Below the pieces are notes generated by a model that did not search any database, was not told the DNA's origin, and saw only the letters and a program-made list of their open reading frames with translations. This document shows positions 32,940-40,110 of a DNA stretch of 40,110 bases, in pieces; within the stretch, counting starts at the first letter, position 1; each line of letters begins with the position of its first letter. A program made the position numbers and the translations under genes. Origin of the DNA: Syntrophales bacterium. Its GTDB lineage: Bacteria > Desulfobacterota > Syntrophia > Syntrophales > UBA5619. The stretch spans positions 1-40,110 of the forward strand of contig JAURXV010000112.1 of assembly GCA_030654195.1 (NCBI GenBank). Reading direction: 5' to 3'.

Positions 32940-33010
32940 ACCGCCCTCTTCGGGAGGTCTGTGAACATCCTGCGGAAGAAATTGCGTTCAAACAGGGGTA
33001 TAAAAAACCT

Positions 33011-33663
33011 ATGGCGGATCTGCTGATCAATTTCATCGATCTCTTCCTGCACCTCGACCGGCATCTCGGAGATCTTCTTCAATATTTCGGCGTCTGGACC
33101 TATGTTGTCATCTTCCTGATCATCTTCTGCGAAACGGGGCTCGTGGTCACGCCGATCCTCCCGGGCGATTCGCTCCTCTTCGGCCTCGGCGCCTTCGCCG
33201 CCAACCCCTATCTCAAGGGACCGCTGGAGGTGGAGTGGCTCTTCATCACGCTTTCCGTCGCGGCCATCGCCGGGGATACGGTGAATTACTCCGCCGGCCA
33301 CTACATCGGGCCGAAGATCTTCCAGAAGGAGGATGGCCGTTTTTTCAAGAAGGCGTATTTAGAGAGAACCCACCGGTTCTACGAGAAGCACGGCGGCAAG
33401 ACCATCGTCATCGCCCGCTTCATGCCGATCATCCGGACCTTCGCCCCCTTCGTCGCCGGGATCGGTCGGATGACCTACACGCGGTTCATCTCCTACAACG
33501 TCATCGGCGGCATCTCCTGGATCGCCCTGTTCATCTTCGGGGGCTATTATTTCGGAAATCTTCCGATGATCAAGAACAACTTCACGCTGGTCATCATCGC
33601 GATCGTCATCCTTTCGGTCATGCCCGGTGTGATTGAATATTTCCGTCAACGGAGAGAAACAAC

Positions 33664-33667
<4 letters not shown>
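33011..33667 (+). CDS. DedA-family membrane protein
   Basis: 218 residues with about five hydrophobic helices. The DedA signature is visible: [19 protein letters not shown] (re-entrant loop), then [19 protein letters not shown] and [20 protein letters not shown] with the conserved arginines. The C-terminal helix lies near 190-210. DedA proteins are membrane transporters or flippases, including undecaprenyl-phosphate and phosphatidylethanolamine-type lipid flipping in studied members. The stop overlaps the next start as ATGA. No obvious Shine-Dalgarno sequence precedes ATG 33011. Confidence 0.93.
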
Positions 33668-34785
<1,118 letters not shown>

Positions 34786-34909
34786 ATCTTAGATATTGTG
34801 GCGCCGCCGGGAAACCAGGCGATAAACAGAGAAAACAAATGTCAACCTGCGGTATCTGGAGAAACCACTCTTCTCAACTCCAATATCCAATCAGAAATAG
34901 GAGTTAATG

Positions 34910-35863
34910 ATGAACTTTGCAGATGAAATAACGATTACCACACTGGTTGAGAATTATGTCGACATGCTCATTCCTAACACGGAAAGGGTCAGGAGGCCGG
35001 GACTCGCGTTCCACTTTGACCCGCGGAACAAGCCGATCCAGGCGGAGAACGGGATTTCCATGCTGGTCGATATTTCCTTCGCCGGTCAAAATTACCGGAT
35101 CCTTTTTGATGCCGGATTAAGTGATTCGGTGATCCTCCACAACATGTCGGCCCTGAAGATCTCCCCGGATATCATTGACCATGCGGTCATCAGTCATGGA
35201 CACCCCGACCATTACGGCGGATTGCTCGCCGTCCTGAAGGCCCGGAGCGTTCCGCTTCCCGTCATCATCCATCCCAATGCCTTTTTGACCAGGTATGTAG
35301 TCGCCGGGAACGGCTGGGTGATTCCCTATTATAATCAATCACTGCGCAGAGAAGATCTGGAAGCCGCAGGAGGAAGGTTGGTGCTGGCAGCCAATCCGGT
35401 ACAGATAGGGCCTGCCGCTTTTACCACGGGCGAAATTCCGCTCAAGACACCGTTTGAACCCCCCGGGCCGCCTTCGGGAACCCCGTCCAGTCTCAGGTGC
35501 CTCAAAAACGGAAAATTCGAGGAAGATGAAACCGCCGATGACCTGGCGCTGGTTGTCTGCCTGAAAGACAAAGGACTGGTCGTGGTAGCCGGCTGCGCCC
35601 ATGCCGGAATCATCAATACGATCCGCCAGGCCCAGGCGGTTACCGGCGTGGAAAAAATACATGCCGTCTTTGGCGGTTTTCACCTGGGATTTCCGGGAAT
35701 TCCCGAAGAGAAATCCGACAGGACCATCGAGGAGTTGAAGCGCCTGAAGCCCGCCATTGTATCTCCCATGCACTGCAGCGGCTTCAAGACTCTGGCTGCG
35801 GTAGCCAGGGAGATGCCGGAAGCCTTTCTGCTCAACACAGCCGGTGCGCAAATTACGCTTTAA
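34910..35863 (+). CDS. metallo-beta-lactamase-fold hydrolase (COG1237-like)
   Basis: 317 residues. The metal site is SHGHPDHYGG (HxHxDH, H96-H101), with later ligands in GCAHAGI, FGGFHLG and SPMHCSG. The layout with a late histidine and the ILFDAG strand resembles COG1237 proteins, related to 7,8-dihydropterin-6-methyl-4-(beta-D-ribofuranosyl)-aminobenzene-phosphate synthases; the actual substrate is unknown. Two adjacent ATGs (34907, 34910) follow AGGAG; the second has the better 6-base spacing. Cytoplasmic, no signal peptide. About 120 bases separate it from the preceding gene, with no promoter I can name. Confidence 0.85.
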   Translation: MNFADEITITTLVENYVDMLIPNTERVRRPGLAFHFDPRNKPIQAENGISMLVDISFAGQNYRILFDAGLSDSVILHNMSALKISPDIIDHAVISHGHPDHYGGLLAVLKARSVPLPVIIHPNAFLTRYVVAGNGWVIPYYNQSLRREDLEAAGGRLVLAANPVQIGPAAFTTGEIPLKTPFEPPGPPSGTPSSLRCLKNGKFEEDETADDLALVVCLKDKGLVVVAGCAHAGIINTIRQAQAVTGVEKIHAVFGGFHLGFPGIPEEKSDRTIEELKRLKPAIVSPMHCSGFKTLAAVAREMPEAFLLNTAGAQITL

Positions 35864-35938
35864 ATGTACATTAAGAAGTGTTAAATGTAAGACGCAATAA
35901 GTAGAACGTCCAACCTAAAGCTTGAGAAGAAGGAGGTG

Positions 35939-35971
35939 ATGAGGAGTTTCCGGTGGGTAAAAAAACCATGA
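35939..35971 (+). other. possible 10-codon leader frame upstream of livK
   Basis: AAGGAGGTG runs directly into ATG, followed by AGG AGT TTC CGG TGG GTA AAA AAA CCA and TGA (MRSFRWVKKP). The Shine-Dalgarno match is near perfect, but the spacing is only a few bases. It lies in the 200-base gap before livK (35,864-36,063), which shows no other clear signal. The peptide has no run of Leu, Ile or Val, so classical attenuation by branched-chain amino acids is not supported. Confidence 0.2.
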
Positions 35972-36063
35972 TCCATAGTCGATAAGCTTAAGAGAAACCT
36001 GAAGTAAAAACTTGAAACTGGGAGCGTGAAACCCTAAATTCGAGACTTAAAGAGGAGGGACTC

Positions 36064-37395
36064 ATGAGCGGAAGCAAGAAGATCAGTCGTCGGGAATTAT
36101 TGAAAGCGGCAACCGTTGCCGGGATTGGCGGGATGACTTTGGGGTTGAGCAAGGTGGGAGAAGCTGCATCCCCAAAAGAAAAACCCCCTGCTCAGACCAA
36201 ATCCACGAAAAAAATCTTGGGCGTTGATGTCATCAAGCTCGGGGGGCAGGGGGTCATTTCAGGGGCCCATGCCGATTACGGCTGGCAGATCCAGGCGGGC
36301 GCAGTCCTGGCCATCGATGAGATCAATGCCAAAGGGGGGATTTTGGGGAGCAAGCTCGAGCTCAAGTTCATGGACGAGGAACTCAAGCCGGCGGTGGCCG
36401 TGAAAAATGCCAGGTATCTCGCCACGGACTGGGGCGCTCATCTTCTGTTCGGAGTCGATTCCAGTGGCAGCGCCATGGCCGTTGGCCCCATTCTCCCCGA
36501 ACTCGACCGTATCTGTATGTTTGACCATGCCTCCACGCATCGTTTAACCGAGGAATTGGTGTATGGCAAAGGAATCAAGCAAATCTTCCGCATCGCTGCT
36601 CCCGTTTACCAGGAGAGCAACCTGGCCGCCCTCATTTTTAAGGATTTTCCCAACATAAAAAGATGGGCGGGGATTCACTGCGATTATGAATATGGGTATT
36701 CCGTCTGGGCCCTATTCAAGGACACCCTAAAGAAATACCGGCCGGATGTGGAATTTGTGTCCATCGCCTGGGCCCCCTTCTGGACCATGGATTTTTCTTC
36801 CCACATTTCGGCGGTGATGGCCGCCAAACCCGATGGCATCATAGCCACCCCGTGGGCCGGGGAAGGGGTCATGCTTCTCCGGCAGGCGCTCATGCTGGGG
36901 GTCTTCGACAATATCCAGGCCTGGTTCCAATGCATGGGTGCATCCGTAGATATTCTGGAAGGTATTTCCAATGAAGTGGCGGCGGGAAAATTCAAGGATA
37001 AATTGTGGGCCACGGCCCGTTACATTCACAACTACCCCGATACGCCGGAGAACAATAAGTTCGTGGCAAGCTTCCGCAAACGGTGGAACCGGTTTCCCAA
37101 CTACTCCGCCGAAAATGCCTACTCCACCATTTATGTCTTCAAAGCGGCCCTGGAAAAGTGCAGAAGTCTCAAGACCTCGGACCTCATCAAAGCCATGGAA
37201 GGGTTGAAGATCATGACCCCGGCCGGAGAAAGATTTTTCCGACCGGAAGACCACCAGGCGATTTATAATGTCCCCGGGGGCCGGGTGGTAAAAGATCCCA
37301 ATTACCCCATTCCCGTCCTGGGCGACTTGAAGGTGTTCCCCGCCCAGGCCTACTATCGAAATCCTCCTTTTGAACCCCTCGCGATGGCCAAGTAA
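36064..37395 (+). CDS. livK: branched-chain amino-acid-type ABC transporter substrate-binding protein
   Basis: 443 residues, a periplasmic binding protein of the Leu/Ile/Val (type I, peripla_BP_6) family. The N-terminus ISRRELLKAATVAGIGGMTLG carries a twin-arginine motif (SRRELLK), so export through Tat is likely. The binding domain starts near residue 55 (VDVIKLGGQGVISG) with AVLAIDEINAKGGILG and LKFMDEELKPAVAVKNARYL. The ligand could be an amino acid, amide or aromatic acid; the family is broad in these anaerobes. GAGGAGG precedes ATG 36064. A hairpin separates it from livH. Confidence 0.92.
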   Translation: MSGSKKISRRELLKAATVAGIGGMTLGLSKVGEAASPKEKPPAQTKSTKKILGVDVIKLGGQGVISGAHADYGWQIQAGAVLAIDEINAKGGILGSKLELKFMDEELKPAVAVKNARYLATDWGAHLLFGVDSSGSAMAVGPILPELDRICMFDHASTHRLTEELVYGKGIKQIFRIAAPVYQESNLAALIFKDFPNIKRWAGIHCDYEYGYSVWALFKDTLKKYRPDVEFVSIAWAPFWTMDFSSHISAVMAAKPDGIIATPWAGEGVMLLRQALMLGVFDNIQAWFQCMGASVDILEGISNEVAAGKFKDKLWATARYIHNYPDTPENNKFVASFRKRWNRFPNYSAENAYSTIYVFKAALEKCRSLKTSDLIKAMEGLKIMTPAGERFFRPEDHQAIYNVPGGRVVKDPNYPIPVLGDLKVFPAQAYYRNPPFEPLAMAK

Positions 37396-37404
37396 GATAG
37401 AATC

Positions 37405-37436
37405 ACGGGGGAGCCTGAACGCCCAGGCTCCCCCGT
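37405..37436 (+). terminator. hairpin between livK and livH
   Basis: ACGGGGGAGCCTG and CAGGCTCCCCCGT form a perfect 13-bp GC-rich stem with a 6-base loop, followed only by TTTAC. It begins 9 bases after the livK stop. It probably works as a partial terminator or an RNA-stabilising hairpin, keeping the binding protein more abundant than the membrane parts, as is common in ABC operons. Confidence 0.75.
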
Positions 37437-37461
37437 TTACATCCATGAAGGAAAGAAGGAT

Positions 37462-38319
37462 ATGGAGACATTGGTTTTCCAGGGATTGGTAGGTTTGAGC
37501 GTATCCATGTACCTCTGGCTCCTGGCCGCCGGTTTGACCATCGTGTTCGGCGTGTTAGGGGTTCTCAATTTCGCCCACGGGAGCCTTTTCATGTTAGGGG
37601 CTTATTTTACCTTCACCTACTACGGCCTCTGGGGAGTCAACTTCTGGCTGGCCATTGCCTTGAGCCTGCTATCGGTGGCCGTCGTCGGCTACTTCATGGA
37701 GCGGTTTTTTTTGCGACATATTTACCATCTGGACCACGCCTACCAGCTCCTCCTGACCTTTGGCTTCATCCTCATCTTCGATGATGCCGCAAAGATGATC
37801 TGGGGAGGAGTGGCCAAGATTCCCGCCATGCCCAGCTTTTTCGAAGGAACGGTGTCCGTGGTAGGAAGGCCTTTCCCTTTTTACAACCTTTTCATCATAG
37901 GGACCGGCCTGGCTGTGGCCATTGTGGTCTGGCTGCTCTTTGAAAAGACCTGGTGGGGGAAGATGGTGAGGGCCTCGGCTTCAGACCGGGAGATGGCCAG
38001 TGCCATCGGCGTCAACATTCCCACGCTCTTCACCGGGGTCTTTGTTTTCGGGGCCATGCTGGCTGCCCTGGGGGGAGCCCTGGGGACCCCTGTGCGGGTG
38101 GTGGCCCCCGGGATCGGAGCGGCCATGATTATCCAGGCCTTCATCATCACGGTGATCGGGGGGCTGGGAAATCTCAAGGGCGCTTTTGTCGGGGCCATCA
38201 TTGTGGGAACCCTCAGCGCTTATGGCATTCTCCTCTTCCCGGTCTTCGAGCTCTTCCTGATATTCTTGATCATGGCTGTGGTTTTGATGGTGAAACCACA
38301 GGGCCTCTTCGGGGGATGA
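37462..38319 (+). CDS. livH: branched-chain amino-acid ABC transporter permease LivH
   Basis: 285 residues with about eight transmembrane helices. LivH landmarks are GLTIVFGVLGVLNFAHGSLFMLGAY (quoted only to locate residues 24-48), EKTWWGKMVRASASDREMASAIGVN near 155-180 and the conserved VVAPGIGAAMIIQAFIITVIGGLGNLKGA segment near 215-240. It pairs with LivM to form the channel. AAGGA precedes ATG 37462. LivM starts 3 bases after its stop. Confidence 0.95.
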   Translation: METLVFQGLVGLSVSMYLWLLAAGLTIVFGVLGVLNFAHGSLFMLGAYFTFTYYGLWGVNFWLAIALSLLSVAVVGYFMERFFLRHIYHLDHAYQLLLTFGFILIFDDAAKMIWGGVAKIPAMPSFFEGTVSVVGRPFPFYNLFIIGTGLAVAIVVWLLFEKTWWGKMVRASASDREMASAIGVNIPTLFTGVFVFGAMLAALGGALGTPVRVVAPGIGAAMIIQAFIITVIGGLGNLKGAFVGAIIVGTLSAYGILLFPVFELFLIFLIMAVVLMVKPQGLFGG

Positions 38320-38322
38320 CCG

Positions 38323-39258
38323 ATGAAAACAAGACTGGCAATCCTGATCCTGGTTGTTCTCTTAGCCCTGCTGCCGGCTTACGCCGGAAAATATGCCCTT
38401 TATGTCGCCATCCACATCCTGCTCCTCTCCATCTTCTCCCTCGGTTTCAATCTCCTGTTCGGGTATACCGGACTCCTCTCCTTCGGGCAGGCCGGCTTTT
38501 ATGCGGTGGGGGCGTACGGCTGCGCCAAGATCCTCCTGGCTTATCCTTCGCTCCTGGTCGGGATCGTCGGGGGAGTTGTCATTGCCGGGGCTGTATCCTT
38601 ATTGCTGGGGTTTCTCTGCATCCGGCATACGCGCATCTATTTTTCCATGCTTACCCTCAGCTTCGGCATGATGATCTTCTCCCTGGCCTGGAAGTGGCGG
38701 GATGTGACCGGAGGGGATGACGGCCTGGTGGGAATTCCACGGGCCCCTTTAGAGATCCCGGGCCTCTTCAAAATCAACATGGCGCCCATGGAAAATTATT
38801 ACTATGTTGTGCTGGCGTTCGCCATTCTGGCCATCTATCTTTTTTATCGGATCGTCCATTCGCCCATGGGCCTGACCATGCAGGGCATTCGAGACAGCGA
38901 AACCCGCTCGGTCTGTATCGGGATATCCGTACGAAAATATCGCCTCCTCTCCTTTACCATTGCCGGGATGTACGCCGGGCTGGCCGGGGCCCTGCTTCCC
39001 CCCTTGGAAAGCACTGTCACTCCTCCGCTGGCTCATTGGAGCCATTCGGCGGAACCCGTGCTGGCTACCCTCTTGGGGGGGGTCTACTCATTCTCCGGGC
39101 CCATTGTGGGATCGGTTCTCTTTTACCTGTTGAAGGATATCATTGTACGATTCACGGAGTACTGGCAGATGTGCCTGGGGATTATCGTCGTGGTGCTGGT
39201 CATGGGATTCCGGGGCGGAGTGGTGAGTATCTTCTCGAGAAAAGGGGGCCAGCGGTGA
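38323..39258 (+). CDS. livM: branched-chain amino-acid ABC transporter permease LivM
   Basis: 311 residues, strongly hydrophobic. LivM landmarks are GFNLLFGYTGLLSFGQAGFYAVGAY near residues 42-66, the cytoplasmic coupling segment SPMGLTMQGIRDSETRSVCIGISV near 183-206 and LATLLGGVYSFSGPIVGSVLFYLL near the end (each given only to locate the segment, abbreviated in sense). Its stop overlaps the livG GTG as GTGA. No feature is unusual. Confidence 0.95.
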   Translation: MKTRLAILILVVLLALLPAYAGKYALYVAIHILLLSIFSLGFNLLFGYTGLLSFGQAGFYAVGAYGCAKILLAYPSLLVGIVGGVVIAGAVSLLLGFLCIRHTRIYFSMLTLSFGMMIFSLAWKWRDVTGGDDGLVGIPRAPLEIPGLFKINMAPMENYYYVVLAFAILAIYLFYRIVHSPMGLTMQGIRDSETRSVCIGISVRKYRLLSFTIAGMYAGLAGALLPPLESTVTPPLAHWSHSAEPVLATLLGGVYSFSGPIVGSVLFYLLKDIIVRFTEYWQMCLGIIVVVLVMGFRGGVVSIFSRKGGQR

Positions 39259-40007
39259 AAGCGATCATCCGGACCGAGAGCCTGGGAAAGTATTTTGGAC
39301 AGATGGCCGCAGTGCACGAGGTCACTTTAACCCTGCAGGAGGGTCTTTTCACTTCGGTCATCGGACCCAACGGAGCAGGGAAGACCACCCTCATCAACAT
39401 CCTGTCCGGTTATATGCTCCCGGACCGGGGTAAAATTTATTTCCGGGAAAAAGAGATTACACGACTGGGGCCGGATAAAAGGGTGAAGATGGGGATCAGC
39501 CGGTCTTTCCAGGTGATGAACATCTTTCCCCGGATGACCGTGTTTCAGAATATCCTCCTCCCCGTCTTGTCCCGTCTCAACAAAACCTCCAGCGCCTTTT
39601 CTTCTCTGCAAAGCCAGAAGGAAGCGGTAGAGGAAGCGGAGAAGATCCTGGGGGAGGTGTGGCTGCAAGAAGAGAAGGATTCTCCGGGCGGGGAACTTTC
39701 CCATGGGGACCAGCGGCTCCTGGAACTGGGAATTGCCGTGGCCTCCAATCCCCAGCTTTGTTTCCTCGACGAGCCTTCCTCGGGTATGACCCCTATCGAA
39801 AGAATCAAAGTCCTGGAACTGGTGAAAAAATTAGCCTCCGAACGGAAGACGACGTTCATTATCGTAGAGCACGATATGGATATCGTATTTTCTCTATCCG
39901 ACTGGATCGTGGTCATGAACCGCGGGGAGGTCCTTGCGGAAGGCAAACCCGGTGATATTCGCGAGAATCAGGAGGTCAGGGACATTTACCTCGGAGAAGA
40001 GATATGA
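39255..40007 (+). CDS. livG: branched-chain amino-acid ABC transporter ATP-binding protein LivG
   Basis: 250 residues. Walker A is GPNGAGKTTL, the Q-loop region reads SRSFQVMNIFPRMTV, the signature is LSHGDQRLLELGIA (LSHGD in place of LSGG/LSYG), Walker B is CFLDEPSSGM and the switch histidine lies in VEHDMDIVF. GTG 39255 overlaps the LivM stop and gives the expected N-terminus; longer readings of the frame run inside livM. It hydrolyses ATP on the cytoplasmic side with LivF. Its stop overlaps the livF ATG. Confidence 0.95.
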   Translation: MKAIIRTESLGKYFGQMAAVHEVTLTLQEGLFTSVIGPNGAGKTTLINILSGYMLPDRGKIYFREKEITRLGPDKRVKMGISRSFQVMNIFPRMTVFQNILLPVLSRLNKTSSAFSSLQSQKEAVEEAEKILGEVWLQEEKDSPGGELSHGDQRLLELGIAVASNPQLCFLDEPSSGMTPIERIKVLELVKKLASERKTTFIIVEHDMDIVFSLSDWIVVMNRGEVLAEGKPGDIRENQEVRDIYLGEEI

Positions 40008-40110
40008 CCGCTATTCTGGAAGTCAAAGAGATTATCACAAGCTATGGGCAGAGCCAGGTCCTCCATGGTATTTCCCTGGTCGTCGGTCAAGGAGAAGTCG
40101 TCTCTTTGTT
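40004..40110 (+). CDS. livF: branched-chain amino-acid ABC transporter ATP-binding protein LivF (5' part)
   Basis: The first 35 codons of the last operon gene, cut by the window end. MTAILEVKEIITSYGQSQVL followed by HGISLVVGQGEVVSL is the standard LivF N-terminus just before Walker A, which lies outside the window. ATGA overlap with livG shows coupling. Confidence 0.9.
   Translation, partial: MTAILEVKEIITSYGQSQVLHGISLVVGQGEVVSL

Noticed and set aside
35939-35971. Transcription attenuator peptide for the liv operon
   Set aside because: The 10-codon frame has no run of Leu, Ile or Val codons, and no alternative hairpins were recognised; kept only as a weak feature.

Overview
The window looks like chromosomal DNA of an anaerobic Desulfobacterota/Deltaproteobacteria-type bacterium, possibly of the Syntrophus/Smithella kind. 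This placement is inferred from gene content and order (pgpA-cinA-thpR-recA-recX-alaS, hypA-hypB, a Liv transporter) and from the GC-rich codon use of the core genes; no rRNA or other taxonomic marker is present.

Layout. (1) 1-1,300: a gene-poor left edge, then a HigB/HigA-type toxin-antitoxin (TA) pair whose toxin frame is broken. (2) 1,283-8,062, all on minus: a housekeeping cluster pgpA > cinA > thpR > recA > recX > alaS ending at a strong hairpin. It is interrupted by a 118-bp inverted repeat between pgpA and cinA and flanked by a 121-bp palindromic repeat beside pgpA. (3) 8,283-9,701: a dinB-like Y-family polymerase behind a promoter that carries a Gram-positive-type LexA palindrome. (4) 9,738-24,726: a defence island. 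A MazE/MazF-type pair is truncated at its toxin, then a TOTE-type archaeo-eukaryotic primase plus superfamily 2 helicase is read on plus. Converging on it from the minus strand is a 12-kb one-directional block: HigB > HigA-IrrE protease antitoxin > TcmP > three-Cys-motif protein (DUF5131) > DUF2188 > PIN-GNAT-PUA/EVE-like protein > ASCH protein > DNA methyltransferase > DUF433 > large restriction helicase-nuclease. (5) 24,896-30,782: two Fic proteins (one paired with an AbiEi-like DUF6088 regulator), a winged-helix/ferredoxin protein with hypB and hypA, and a RelE/RHH TA pair. (6) 30,790-35,863: a surface 5'-nucleotidase-like phosphatase, a DedA protein coupled to a bactofilin-like membrane protein with an Ala-Pro repeat tail, and a metallo-beta-lactamase-fold hydrolase. 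(7) 36,064-40,110: the branched-chain amino-acid ABC transporter operon livK-H-M-G-F, with livF cut by the window edge.

The most interesting content is the defence island. Two pieces deserve a second look. The first is a PIN-GNAT-PUA/EVE-like protein translationally coupled to an ASCH protein: a predicted RNase plus two predicted modified-base or RNA readers. The second is the TOTE-type primase-helicase that begins next to a truncated mazF. The methyltransferase has an AT-richer central block that looks like a swapped target-recognition domain, and a DUF433 antitoxin-like protein is embedded in the restriction operon.

Three accessory genes (HigB-like toxin, primase-helicase, PIN-GNAT protein) are each broken by what looks like a single base in an A or T run, while all housekeeping genes are intact. 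That could be decay, slippage-controlled expression or sequencing error, and the sequence alone cannot decide. All function calls come from reading motifs and recalled family resemblance; no database search was run.
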